A stretch of DNA of 64,000 bases. Source: Lolliginicoccus suaedae (lineage in GTDB: Bacteria; Actinomycetota; Actinomycetes; Mycobacteriales; Mycobacteriaceae). The notes below the pieces were generated by a model that saw only the letters and a program-made list of their open reading frames with translations, had not been told where the DNA came from and did no database searches. Below are positions 7,738 to 16,822 of this stretch, in pieces. Location: NCBI RefSeq assembly GCF_008312885.1, contig NZ_VSSO01000001.1:682001-746000 (forward strand), given 5' to 3'. A program made the position numbers and the translations under genes. Position 1 is the stretch's first letter. Every line of letters starts with the position of its first letter.

Positions 7738-8059
7738 CTACACTCCTCAGGCTTGTGACGTGTACTGGGCCGGTCGACCCGATGCACTCAGAGTACATGT
7801 GTGCACTGAAATGTCTATCGCTGGAGCGGTGTGTTCCCGGACACGTAGCGACGAACGCCAGGCCGGAGCCAGAAAACAGTGAACATTCGTTGCCTCGTGC
7901 GGGTGCGCGCGAGCCGGGTACACCCGGTGCCGATGTCTCTCGCCGGGGCGACAGCGGCCCACGATCTGGGGTGCCGCGAGCCGCGAGCCGTGACATGGCC
8001 CCAGGATCCTGCAAATATGGCCTCAGCGGGCTCGTTGTTGGCCGCAATCCTGGCAATCC
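7738..8059. other. 322-bp divergent intergenic region
   Basis: This region contains the promoters of the reductase-desaturase operon (leftward) and of the PaaK-like gene (rightward). Apart from the inverted repeat at 7788-7809, no gene or structured RNA was recognised. Confidence 0.5.
7788..7809. promoter_or_regulatory. 22-bp inverted repeat, candidate operator of the desaturase operon
   Basis: The site begins TCAGAGTACA and ends GTGCACTGA. Eight of the 11 pairs are complementary. It lies 51-72 bp upstream of the reductase start, where a repressor would overlap the promoter. Desaturase operons in this order are often controlled by TetR-type lipid-sensing repressors, but no regulator is encoded nearby, so the assignment is inferred from position and symmetry only. 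Confidence 0.35.
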
Positions 8060-9418
8060 ATGATCGGAGGGCATGTGCTCAGCCACCTGCTCGCGAGCCC
8101 GAAGCTATCCACCGGCGACCTGCTGGCCCTGCAGGGCGCACGGCTGGCCGAGGCGGTCTCGCACGCGCGCGCCCATTCGCCACTCTTCGCCGAGCTCTAC
8201 CGCGACCTGCCCGATACCGTCACCGATCCCGCGATGCTGCCGATCACCCACAAGCCTGCACTGATGGCGGACTTCGACCGATGGGTCACCGATCGCGGCA
8301 TCACCCACGAGCAGGTCGAGGCTTTCCTGGCCCGCCCTGAAATGGTCGGCACCCCGTTCCTCGGCAAGTACCTGCTCACGACGACTTCGGGAACCACCGG
8401 AAGGCGGGGGGTGTTCGTCATCTCGACCGACGAGCTGCGCCCCGTCTCTGGCCCGGCGTATCGCCCGAGCACGGCAGGGGTGCTGCTCTCGCCGCTGCGC
8501 ACCGCCCGCTTGCTCGCCAAGGGCTTGCGAGCCGCGACGATCATGCCAGCCACTGGGCACTACGCGATGGTCTCGCTGTGGACCCAGGCGCATGGCGAGG
8601 GCAACAAGCGCCACCAGCGCTTCTCGTCGCTGCAACCGCTGCCCCAGCTCGTCGCGCAGCTCAATGCCTTCGATCCCGCGGTGCTCACCGGCGCTTCCTC
8701 GATCGTGGAGCTGCTCGCCGGGGAGAAGGCAGCGGGTCGGCTGCGCATCTCCCCCGCCATCGTGATGGTCTCCGGGGAGACACTGTCCGACGAGGCCCGG
8801 GCCTCGGTCACCAAGCATCTCGGCGCCAGCGTGATCGACCTGTACGCGGCGAACGAAGCGCTGCGGCTGAGCAAGAGCTGCGCGCAGGGCTGGCATCATG
8901 TCTTCACCGACTGGGTGGTCTTCGAGCCGGTCGAGGCGGACTACTCGCCCACCCCGGCCGGGACCCTGTCGCACTCGGTACTGATCAGCGTGCTCTATCG
9001 CAGGACGCAGCCGGTGCTGCGATACGAGCTCGGCGATGCGGTCCTGCAGCGGCCCGATCCCTGCCCGTGCGGAAGCCCGTACCCGGCGTTCAAGGTGCAG
9101 GGTCGCAAGGCCGATGTGCTCCGCAACGACGATGGGCAGCCGACCGTGGTCGCCCAGCACCTGCTCATCGCCCTCCAGAAGCGGGTCGCCGGCATCCGGC
9201 AGTTCCAGGTGATCCAGGAGGACGAGAGCACGCTGCGCCTGCGGATGCTCCCGGCCGACGGCACGGACCTCGACGAGGCCTGGCCGCGCGTCCACCACGC
9301 GCTCGCCACGCTGCTCGCCGAGCATGGCCTGGCCCGGTTCACGATCACGCGCTCCGGCGAACCGCCACAGCTCAGCGCCGGGGGAAAGATGCGTCACTTC
9401 ATCCCTCTCGATGCCTGA
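8060..9418 (+). CDS. PaaK/CapK-like adenylate-forming enzyme (acyl- or aryl-CoA ligase family)
   Basis: 452 residues. The AMP-binding P-loop is TTTSGTTGRRG near residue 107. Later motifs are MVSGETLSDEAR, Y-A-A-N-E-A (A5-like) and R-Y-E-L-G-D (the adenylate-binding Asp), followed by a CPCGSPYPAF segment typical of phenylacetate-CoA-ligase relatives. The C-terminal lid has GGKMRHFIP with a candidate catalytic Lys. The substrate is unknown. The start is uncertain: ATG 8060 lacks a good ribosome site, while in-frame GTG 8075 follows GGAGGG very closely. Confidence 0.82.
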   Translation: MIGGHVLSHLLASPKLSTGDLLALQGARLAEAVSHARAHSPLFAELYRDLPDTVTDPAMLPITHKPALMADFDRWVTDRGITHEQVEAFLARPEMVGTPFLGKYLLTTTSGTTGRRGVFVISTDELRPVSGPAYRPSTAGVLLSPLRTARLLAKGLRAATIMPATGHYAMVSLWTQAHGEGNKRHQRFSSLQPLPQLVAQLNAFDPAVLTGASSIVELLAGEKAAGRLRISPAIVMVSGETLSDEARASVTKHLGASVIDLYAANEALRLSKSCAQGWHHVFTDWVVFEPVEADYSPTPAGTLSHSVLISVLYRRTQPVLRYELGDAVLQRPDPCPCGSPYPAFKVQGRKADVLRNDDGQPTVVAQHLLIALQKRVAGIRQFQVIQEDESTLRLRMLPADGTDLDEAWPRVHHALATLLAEHGLARFTITRSGEPPQLSAGGKMRHFIPLDA

Positions 9419-9688
9419 CCGCGACGGCGCCACCCTGTTCAACCACGACGCGCAGCACTGCTACCGCGGCATGGACTCGAAAGCAAGCATCGACTACTAC
9501 GCCTCCAGCGCGCTAGCGCTCAGCTCGCCCGCGCCCTCGGTGGCCTGCTGCGCGACCCGCGACAGCGGCCAAGGGTGTTGCTGCTCAACTGGGGCACGAT
9601 CGTCGTCGGGGAGATCGGCCTGCTGCTGATCAGCGATCACGCGGATCTCACGACACTGCAGGCCGAGGTCGCCGCGGCGATCAGCTAG
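9411..9688 (+). pseudogene. short decayed or frameshifted ORF
   Basis: From ATG 9411 one frame reads MPDRDGATLFNHDAQ... and MDSKASIDYYASSA. After about 9515 protein-like sequence continues only in another frame: LARALGGLLRDPRQRPR, VLLLNWGTIVVGEIGLLL and a helix ending AAAIS-stop at 9688. No complete reading frame joins them, so this looks like one small gene with a frameshift or the remnant of one. No family was recognised. The rest of the 9419-9841 gap holds nothing else I can support. Confidence 0.35.
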
Positions 9689-9841
9689 CCGGGCGTTTCC
9701 CGGATTGTTACTCAATGAATCTATTGGTTCGCGCGGGGCCTGTGGTTCTCCTGTGCCAGAGTTCGAGCACACCCTTCCTGCTGGCTGACCAAGGCCACGA
9801 CATGCCTCCAGCGGCTCGATCCCCCGACACGAGGAACGCCG

Positions 9842-11134
9842 ATGACCACGATCACCGACAAGCCCCGAACAACACAGCACTCGATACCCCGGATCGTGCT
9901 CCTCGCGCTCTGCGTAGCTCTCGTCCCCGCCCTGCCCGCCGCTGCAGACACCGTGACCGACACGATCCCAGTGGGCGGCACCCCGCAAGGAGTCGCGGTC
10001 ACCCCGGACGGCACCCGTGCCTACGTCACCAACGGCGGTGATGCGTCGGTGTCGGTCATCGACACCTCGACCAATACGGTCGTCGGCGCACCAATCACCG
10101 TCGGGACTGTTCCGCAAGGGCTAGCAGTGAGCCCGGACGGCACCACCGTCTACGTTGCCAATGCCTTCACCGATTTCGTGTCGGTGATCGACACCACCAC
10201 CAACATGGTCACCGGCACCATCACTGTTGGGTCCATTCCGCTCGCGGTGGCGCTCAGCCCGGACGGCAGCACTGCCTACGTCACTGTGACCACCACTGAC
10301 CAGGTGCAGGTGATCGACACTGCCACCAATACGGTGATTGCCACGGTCCCTGTCGGCGACGCCCCCGAGGGCGTCACGGTCGACCCAGACGGCTCCACCG
10401 TCTACGTCGCTAACAGAACAGGTGACTCGGTGTCGGTGATCGACACCACCACCAACACCGTCACCACTACCATCGGCGTCGGAAACCGCCCCATCGAGGT
10501 CGCGGCCACCCCGGACGGGGCAGCTGTCTACGTCACCAACGAGGACGACGACACAGTGTCGGTGATCGACACCGCCACGAACACAGTCACGGGCGCCCCG
10601 GTCCCAGTTGGTGCCGCACCGCTAGGCGTGGCCATCACCCCCGACGGCTCCCGCGCCTATATCGCCAACAACGACTCGGCCAACGTGTCGGTGATCGACA
10701 CCGCCACGAACATGGTGATCGACACCATCACCGTGGGCAACGGCCCGCGCGATGTGGCGATCACCCCCAACGGCAGCACCGTCTACGTCACTAACGCGTT
10801 CGACGACACTGTGTCGGTCATCATGGCCGAAGTCGCGCCCGCCATCACTGGCACGCCTCCCGCCGGCGTCGTCGGCGAGCCGTTCAGTTTCGACTTCACT
10901 GTCACCGGCCAGCCTGCCCCCACCGTCACCACGATGGATCCGCTTCCCGCCGGGCTCGTGCTGAACCCCCACGGCACCCTGTCGGGCACCCCCACCGAAG
11001 CCGGAAGCTTCCCGATCACCGTCACCGCCGCCAACGGCATCGCCCCCGACGCCACCACCAACGCGGTGCTGGAGATCGCACCGGCCGAATGCACCGGCTT
11101 GATCTGCCTGCCCACCGGATCCGCGGGGAGCTAG
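9842..11134 (+). CDS. secreted YVTN-family beta-propeller protein with a C-terminal Ig-like (putative He_PIG) domain
   Basis: 430 residues. A signal peptide (hydrophobic VLLALCVALVPALPAAA) precedes seven to eight repeats of about 42 residues, each with the pattern PDG-T-x-A-Y-V-x-N and SVIDTxTNTV, forming a beta-propeller. After residue about 330 an Ig-like domain (GEPFSFDFTVTGQPAP ... LSGTPTEAGSFPITV) is added. It ends C-T-G-L-I-C-L-P-T-G-S-A-G-S, a tail shared with the next gene. It is presumably a surface or extracellular binding protein; the ligand is unknown. Confidence 0.88.
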   Translation: MTTITDKPRTTQHSIPRIVLLALCVALVPALPAAADTVTDTIPVGGTPQGVAVTPDGTRAYVTNGGDASVSVIDTSTNTVVGAPITVGTVPQGLAVSPDGTTVYVANAFTDFVSVIDTTTNMVTGTITVGSIPLAVALSPDGSTAYVTVTTTDQVQVIDTATNTVIATVPVGDAPEGVTVDPDGSTVYVANRTGDSVSVIDTTTNTVTTTIGVGNRPIEVAATPDGAAVYVTNEDDDTVSVIDTATNTVTGAPVPVGAAPLGVAITPDGSRAYIANNDSANVSVIDTATNMVIDTITVGNGPRDVAITPNGSTVYVTNAFDDTVSVIMAEVAPAITGTPPAGVVGEPFSFDFTVTGQPAPTVTTMDPLPAGLVLNPHGTLSGTPTEAGSFPITVTAANGIAPDATTNAVLEIAPAECTGLICLPTGSAGS

Positions 11135-11203
11135 GCCAGCAACAGGCAGCGGTAACCCCCCGCTCGAGCCCGCCCTCGCGGACCAGACAAGGAAACCAGC
11201 ACC

Positions 11204-12280
11204 ATGACCACGGCACTCCCCGCCACAGCGCCCTCCCACAACAGCCCTCGCCCGAGGCGCCGCCGCGCCCAGCTCGCCGCCGTGCTGATCGCGCTCATGG
11301 GCCTGCTTGCCCCGGCGCTGACTACCACGACAGCCACGGCGGACACCGTCACCGACATCGTCCCCGTCGGTAGCATCCCGGGGAGGGTGGCCATCACGCC
11401 TGACGGCGCCAGCGCCTACGTCGCCAACTTCGCCGGCAGCTCCGTATCGGTGATCGAGACTGCCACCAACACCGTCACTGCCACGATCCCCTTGAGCTTC
11501 GGGCTGGCCGGGGTGGCCATCACCCCCGACGGCACTCGCGCCTACATCGTCAACCAACTCGACAACACAGTGTCGGTCATCGACACCGCAACAAACACGG
11601 TTATCGGCGCACCCATCCCTGTGGGACAGGCCCCTCGCGTGGTGGCGATCACTCCCGGCGGCTCGACCGCCTACATCGTCAACACTGTCGACAACACAGT
11701 GTCGGTGGTCGACACCACAGCCAACACCGTCACCGGGACGATCCCTGTCGGCAATACCCCAGACGGGATGGCCATCACCCCTGACGGCACCCGCGTCTAC
11801 GTCACCAACTCCAGCGACGGCACGGCTTCGGTGATCGACACCGCGACAAATACTGTCACCGCCACCGTCGCAGTGGGCACCGTGCCCGGCGGGGTGGCGA
11901 TCAGCCCCGACGGCACCCGCGCCTACATCGTCAACAGCAACAGCAACGGCACCGTGTCGGTGCTCGATACCGCCACCAACACCGTTGTCGAGACGATCCC
12001 AGTGGGCGCCGAGCCACGACGGTTGGCGGTCACCCCCGATGGCGCTCGCGTCTACGTCACCAACAACGGCGGCGACATCGTGTCGATCATCGCCACGGCC
12101 ACCAACACGGTCATCGAGACCATCCCCGTCGGCACCAACCCGGGAGGGGTGGCGGTCACACCCGATGGCACCCGCGTCTACGTCACCAACGCCGGCGACG
12201 ACACGGTGTCGGTGATCACCATCGGCCCGGAGCCCTGCACCGGCTCGATCTGCCTGTCCACTGGATCCGCGGGCAGCTAG
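11204..12280 (+). CDS. secreted YVTN-family beta-propeller protein (tandem paralogue)
   Basis: 358 residues, with a signal peptide (hydrophobic core around 20-45, ending TTATA) and seven to eight YVTN repeats (GVAITPDGTRAYIVN, NTVSVIDTATNTV). It lacks the Ig-like domain of its upstream neighbour but ends with the near-identical tail C-T-G-S-I-C-L-S-T-G-S-A-G-S. AAGGA upstream of the ATG and 69 bp of spacing suggest co-transcription with the first propeller gene. Its stop codon is inside the 34-bp direct repeat. Confidence 0.88.
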   Translation: MTTALPATAPSHNSPRPRRRRAQLAAVLIALMGLLAPALTTTTATADTVTDIVPVGSIPGRVAITPDGASAYVANFAGSSVSVIETATNTVTATIPLSFGLAGVAITPDGTRAYIVNQLDNTVSVIDTATNTVIGAPIPVGQAPRVVAITPGGSTAYIVNTVDNTVSVVDTTANTVTGTIPVGNTPDGMAITPDGTRVYVTNSSDGTASVIDTATNTVTATVAVGTVPGGVAISPDGTRAYIVNSNSNGTVSVLDTATNTVVETIPVGAEPRRLAVTPDGARVYVTNNGGDIVSIIATATNTVIETIPVGTNPGGVAVTPDGTRVYVTNAGDDTVSVITIGPEPCTGSICLSTGSAGS

Positions 12281-12302
12281 CCCAGCTCCTCGATCACCTC
12301 GG
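12269..12302. repeat. 34-bp direct repeat, left copy
   Basis: Perfect 34-bp match to 17867-17900, starting GCGGGCAGCTAGCCC and ending CACCTCGG, with weaker identity for a further 17 bp (13/17). It contains the stop of the propeller gene. On the minus strand it also reads LARLTEVIEELG-stop, a diverged ghost of the C-terminus of the VWA gene (LGQLAEVIEELG). Confidence 0.85.
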
Positions 12303-13127
12303 TCAGTCGCGCGAGGTTGACGAGGCCATCGCGGCCGGGTGCCGGGTGCCGGTTCTCCACATGAGCCAGCTCATCGGGGCCGGGAATGCCCGGGCGAACG
12401 GCTCGATCGCGGCCCAGCGCCACGGCGTGTGCACGTCACGCCTGCCCTCTTCGAGCGTCCGGATGACCACTCGGGCGACCTGATCCGGAGTCATCGTGCC
12501 GATGAGCTTCTCGATCCCGGGAATGCGATCTTCGGCACCGGGGTGGCGATCGAAGTACGGGCTTGACACCTTGGCTGGAGTAACAGAGCTGACGCGGATT
12601 CCAGTGCCGCGGAGGTCCTGGCGCAACGCGTCAGTGAAGCCGCGCAATGCGTAGCGGCTGGACGCGTAGCCGACCGCGCCCGGCCAGGGGATCGTGGCAG
12701 CCGGGGTGTTGATCTGCAGGATGGCGCCAGACCCGCGTTCCACCATCCCTTCGACGAAGGCCCGGGTGACGTAGAACGCGGCGAAGTAGGGCACGGTCAT
12801 CATCGCCACGGCCTCTTCGGGATCCGTTTCATCGATGAACAGGAAACGACCGGAACCCGCGTTGTTGACGATCACATCCGGCACGCCCCAGCGCTCGAGA
12901 ACCTGGCTGGCCATGGCGCGAACGCCCTGAATCGACCCGACATCTGCCGGTATCGCATCGGCACGGCCACCGGCACGCCTGATGCTCGCCACGACTGAAT
13001 CCAGTGGCTCTGGGGTCCGGGCGACGAGGATGACGTGCGCACCCTTTTCCGCGAGGGCGAGTGCTGTCGCCTCCCCGATGCCCGACGAGGCTCCGGTAAC
13101 GAGCGCGAGCTTTCCGTCAAGATTCAT
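12303..13127 (-). CDS. short-chain dehydrogenase/reductase
   Basis: About 274 residues from ATG 13127. The Rossmann motif is TGASSGIG, with NNAG and a catalytic Y-A-S-S-R-Y region. In the classical Y-x3-K motif the Lys position is Arg here (YASSR), which is odd and may affect activity. The C-terminus (WRTGTRHPAAMASSTSRD) abuts the 34-bp repeat and may be an altered end. It is probably the last gene of a leftward unit with the Fe-ADH and the desaturase fusion. Confidence 0.85.
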   Translation of the reverse strand: MNLDGKLALVTGASSGIGEATALALAEKGAHVILVARTPEPLDSVVASIRRAGGRADAIPADVGSIQGVRAMASQVLERWGVPDVIVNNAGSGRFLFIDETDPEEAVAMMTVPYFAAFYVTRAFVEGMVERGSGAILQINTPAATIPWPGAVGYASSRYALRGFTDALRQDLRGTGIRVSSVTPAKVSSPYFDRHPGAEDRIPGIEKLIGTMTPDQVARVVIRTLEEGRRDVHTPWRWAAIEPFARAFPAPMSWLMWRTGTRHPAAMASSTSRD

Positions 13128-13224
13128 TGTGGTCTGATTCCTTCTCATTGATCACTGGTTGTACTTGTTGGGACTGAATCCCAGGGTCGTGGGATGCGGT
13201 ATCGAGCCAGCTCGCCAGGCTCCG

Positions 13225-14439
13225 TCAGGCCGTTGCCGGGAGCATGTCGCGGACCATCCGTTCCGTCCGCGTCTTGTCCATGTACACCGGAACCGCGTAG
13301 TTCCAGTGGGTCTCGCTCATGGCGCGCTCGACGATCTGCGCGATGTCGGCGTCCTGGAGCTTGTCGACCTGTGCGGGGATGCCGAACTGGACATTCAGTT
13401 CGCGGACGTGCGCGATGAACGCATCCGCCAGAGCAGCCCCATCCGTGCCCTCGAGCCCGCTCGCCCGCGCCAGGTCCGCTAGGCGTGCCTGGCATACCGG
13501 TCGATAGAGATCGAGAACACGCGGCAGGATGATGGCGTTGAGGTACCCGTGCGGCAAGTGATACAGGGCGCCGAGGTTGTGCGAGATCGCGTGCACCCAG
13601 CCGATGCCCGCGGTCGTGATCGCGACGCCGGCCTTGTAGGACGCGATCGCCATGCGCTGGCGTGCCTCGAGATCGGTGCCGTCGTGCAAGACCTGGGGAA
13701 GGTTCTCCATGACCAGCCGCGTCGCCTCGAGCGCTTCGGCGTCGGTGGCGGGAGTCGCGTTGCTGGAGAGGTATGCCTCGACCGCGTGGGTCAACGCATC
13801 CATGCCGGTCGCGGTGGTTCCCGCTGCTGGGAGTCCTGTCATCAGGGTGGCGTCCAGCGCGGCGGCGAGCGGTACCAGCTTCGGGTCCATGACGACGAAT
13901 TTCCGAGTCGTTTCCGGGTCCGAGATCACCGCTCCGATCGTCGCTTCCGACCCGGTTCCCGCAGTCGTCGGAATCGCGTAGAGCGGCAGCGGTGGAACGA
14001 TCACTCGGAACAGGCCGCCCATGTGGACGATCTTGAGCGGGTTCCGGGCGCGCGCCGCCACCATCTTGGCGGCGTCGATGGACGAGCCGCCGCCGATCGC
14101 CAGTACTGCTTCGCTGCCGTGCTGGCGCAGCATCGCGAGACCGGCCTCGACCTGCTCGATCGTGGGATCGGGCTGGACGCCGGTATACGCGACGACGTTC
14201 ACGCCGTGCGACTCGAGCCGGTCGATCATGGGTTGGAGCAACCCGATCTGCAGCAGGAACTCATCGCTGACGAGCAGCACCTTGCGGACGCCGGACTTCG
14301 CGATGTGGTCGCACAGGTCGAGCGACGACCCCGGTCCGCTGAACAGTTCCGGCTGCCGGAAGCTCAGGATCTTCGCGCCGATCTTCATCGCGGACTGAAG
14401 CTGCTTGTAGGCAAGTACCTGGATCGAGTACGGAATCAT
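13225..14439 (-). CDS. iron-containing (group III) alcohol dehydrogenase
   Basis: 404 residues from ATG 14439, with AGGAG just upstream deciding the start. The NAD-binding GGGSSIDAAK and TTAGTGSE motifs are present. The metal-binding motifs G-M-D-A-L-T-H-A-V-E and H-A-I-S-H-N-L-G-A-L-Y-H-L-P-H-G carry the Asp/His ligands. It oxidises an alcohol or reduces an aldehyde; the substrate is unknown. Its position between an SDR and a membrane desaturase/hydroxylase-type fusion suggests sequential oxidation of a lipophilic compound (inference). Confidence 0.9.
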   Translation of the reverse strand: MIPYSIQVLAYKQLQSAMKIGAKILSFRQPELFSGPGSSLDLCDHIAKSGVRKVLLVSDEFLLQIGLLQPMIDRLESHGVNVVAYTGVQPDPTIEQVEAGLAMLRQHGSEAVLAIGGGSSIDAAKMVAARARNPLKIVHMGGLFRVIVPPLPLYAIPTTAGTGSEATIGAVISDPETTRKFVVMDPKLVPLAAALDATLMTGLPAAGTTATGMDALTHAVEAYLSSNATPATDAEALEATRLVMENLPQVLHDGTDLEARQRMAIASYKAGVAITTAGIGWVHAISHNLGALYHLPHGYLNAIILPRVLDLYRPVCQARLADLARASGLEGTDGAALADAFIAHVRELNVQFGIPAQVDKLQDADIAQIVERAMSETHWNYAVPVYMDKTRTERMVRDMLPATA

Positions 14440-14500
14440 TGCATTTCTCCTGTTGTCGGATGTGTGTCCGGGCAGCCACTGCCCGCGACGATGTGTTCCC

Positions 14501-16750
14501 TCACAGATCCAGGTCGATGTCCGAGCAAGCCAGGCTGTCGCACACTGTGATCCGCTGGACACCGGTGCCGGAGTCCTCGTTCTGCGTCCTGCCACTGAGC
14601 TTCGGGGTGACGCAGGCTCGGCACAGACCGCGACGGCATCCGGTCGGTACCGAGATTCCGGCTCGGGAAGCCGCTTCGAGCAAGGTTGTCGCGCCGTCGA
14701 TCTCGACCTTGCGATCGCTGCGCCGGAAGTTCACGGTGTAGCGGCGACCGTCGTCGACGGGTCGTACCAGCTCTGGTGGTGTGAACGATTCGGTGTGGAA
14801 CAACTGTGACGGTTGCCCGAGGCCAGCCAGGCATCCGCGAACCGCGTCGACAAGTCCGCCTGGAGCGCAGACGAACGTCTCGCGCTCGTGCGCGTCGGCA
14901 ACGAGTTGCTCGATCAGGGTCGCCGCCGGTTGCTCGCCGGTGAACAGGTGCACTCGGATGCCGGACTTGCGCCCGAGCTCGCGAATCTCGCGCTCGAAGA
15001 GCGTCGACTGCTTGTCGCGGTTGAAGTACAGGAGCACCGCGTCTGATGGTCGCTCCGCAGGCTCCGCTCCTGCGTCCGATGGTCGCTCCGCTGGCTCCGC
15101 TCCCGCGTCGCTGGCGTTGCGTTCGCGGGCGATCCGGCGCAGCTGGCTGATGATCGGCGTGATCCCGACACCACCGGCCACGAACAGTGATTTCGCGGGA
15201 ACCTCGGTCATGATGAGGCCGCCGGTCGTGGTGGGGGCACCGACAACGGTCACGTAGGCGCCTGAGTCCAGCGTGTCGTTCAACGCGTTCGAGACTCGTC
15301 CGCCGTCAACCCGCTTGATGCAGATATCCATCGTGTCGGAGCCGTCGCTGTCGTGCACCAGGCTGTACTGGCGCACGAGCGATTCTCCACGGTGCTCGAC
15401 CCGCACCGAGATGAAGGCGCCGGCTTCCCATCGCACGTCGTCCCATCCGTGCGGCTTCTCGAGCCGAACCAGCCGGGCGCGACCGCTGGCCAGTTCCTGC
15501 GTCGCGACGACGCGTGCCGGAACGTTGTACCAGCGCGGCTTGTCGAGGTAGGGAGCATCCGGGAGCAAGCGATACTTCGCGCCGGCGACAACGCGCCGAG
15601 CCAGGGACAGCGGCTGCTTCAGCAATCGCCGCGGGCTCGAGCTCTCGCGCTCCCCTACCGGAACCGACAGCCCGGCGAGAGCCTGCACCAACAACGCCGC
15701 GGTGTCGCCGATCGGTGTCTCGTGGTAGGGCAGGCCATGGCGGAGCGCGATCTCCTTGACCTGCGGCGCGATCTCGCGCTGCCGGTTGGGCGGCAGGTCG
15801 GGAAACAGGTGGTGCTCGATGTGAGTGTCCAAGCCGCCGTAGAAAATACGGAAGTCCGGCCGGTTCTCGAACGGCACCTCCTCCTCGAGGATGCGCGCGA
15901 GCATCGAATCAAGCTTGTCGTTGCGCAGGAAGTTCCGCGTCGCACGGATCTGCCTGGTGTAGTACTCGTCGCGCGTCTCGTCGGGACCGGGCTCCGGAAA
16001 CACTTCGACGTCACCAGCATGGTGCTCGATGATCACCAGGAACAGCACGGCGAGGTAGCCGGCGACCCCACCGACGTGATTGCCAAGCAGCGTCGGAAGA
16101 AACCGCGTACCTGCTGCGCGGGGTTCGGTGATGAGCCGGCGCACCGTGTCGCGGTAGGCGACGCGGGCGGGGACGCGCAAGGTGTCGACACTGAAGAACG
16201 GCGCGCTCTTCATCTGCCGGGACGCGTTCGTCACGACGAACGGCGCCACCTGAGGGAAGAACGGCGTTGCCGCGCCGACCAGGAGGAGCTGCAGCGCGTG
16301 GTGGCCGAACCAGTCCTGTCCGGCCTGGGCGCGCACGACGCTGTAACCGAGATCGTGGTCGCGACCGAGAATGTTCGTGTTCGGGTGATGTCCCTCGTGA
16401 TGCATCACCTTCCACTCGGCGATATCGACGTTGAAGTCCCACTGGTAACGGTCGGAATGAAACTCACCCGCGTTCGGCAGGTGGTCATAGGACCCGTGAA
16501 TGATGTTGTGGCCCAGCTCGGAGAACTGCAGAAGCCGATACAGCATCTCCAGAACCACCGCCCGGCTCACCGCCCTCGGGCCGCCCGAGCGGAGCAGTTC
16601 GCGGCGCCGGGCATCGATGGCCTTCGAGTAGGCGCTGACGGCCCGGATGTGGGCGAGGTCCTCCTCGCCGACCTTCGCCTTCGTGCGGGCGTAGAGATCC
16701 TGGATCTCCTCGGAGAGGGCTGCTTGCCGGACGACATCTAGGGTGGTCAT
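14501..16750 (-). CDS. fusion of membrane fatty-acid desaturase/hydroxylase with ferredoxin reductase and 2Fe-2S domain
   Basis: 749 residues. Residues 1-340 are a di-iron membrane desaturase with His boxes GHNIIH (80-85), HHEGHH (117-122) and HIEHH (310-314). Residues about 400-640 are an FNR-type FAD/NAD module (RQYSLVHDSD, LFVAGGVGITPIIS). The last 90 residues are a plant-type ferredoxin with CRRGLCRACV (C-x4-C-x2-C) and a distal Cys. It is therefore a self-sufficient oxygenase that needs only NAD(P)H and O2. The same functions are split into two genes at 5435-7737. It is divergent from the AraC regulator. Confidence 0.9.
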   Translation of the reverse strand: MTTLDVVRQAALSEEIQDLYARTKAKVGEEDLAHIRAVSAYSKAIDARRRELLRSGGPRAVSRAVVLEMLYRLLQFSELGHNIIHGSYDHLPNAGEFHSDRYQWDFNVDIAEWKVMHHEGHHPNTNILGRDHDLGYSVVRAQAGQDWFGHHALQLLLVGAATPFFPQVAPFVVTNASRQMKSAPFFSVDTLRVPARVAYRDTVRRLITEPRAAGTRFLPTLLGNHVGGVAGYLAVLFLVIIEHHAGDVEVFPEPGPDETRDEYYTRQIRATRNFLRNDKLDSMLARILEEEVPFENRPDFRIFYGGLDTHIEHHLFPDLPPNRQREIAPQVKEIALRHGLPYHETPIGDTAALLVQALAGLSVPVGERESSSPRRLLKQPLSLARRVVAGAKYRLLPDAPYLDKPRWYNVPARVVATQELASGRARLVRLEKPHGWDDVRWEAGAFISVRVEHRGESLVRQYSLVHDSDGSDTMDICIKRVDGGRVSNALNDTLDSGAYVTVVGAPTTTGGLIMTEVPAKSLFVAGGVGITPIISQLRRIARERNASDAGAEPAERPSDAGAEPAERPSDAVLLYFNRDKQSTLFEREIRELGRKSGIRVHLFTGEQPAATLIEQLVADAHERETFVCAPGGLVDAVRGCLAGLGQPSQLFHTESFTPPELVRPVDDGRRYTVNFRRSDRKVEIDGATTLLEAASRAGISVPTGCRRGLCRACVTPKLSGRTQNEDSGTGVQRITVCDSLACSDIDLDL
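15041..15106. repeat. in-frame 33-bp tandem duplication within the fusion gene
   Basis: Two 33-bp units (15041-15073 and 15074-15106, about 3 mismatches) encode two copies of DAGAEPAERPS in the reductase part of the fusion protein. The length is a multiple of three, so the frame is kept. The segment lies in a predicted loop just after the ITPIIS nucleotide-binding region. Confidence 0.8.
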
Positions 16751-16822
16751 GAGAACAACGGTAGGGCGATCACGGTTCCAGAAGAATGTTCGCTTCGGGC
16801 GGTTATTTGATAACTTCGGACA

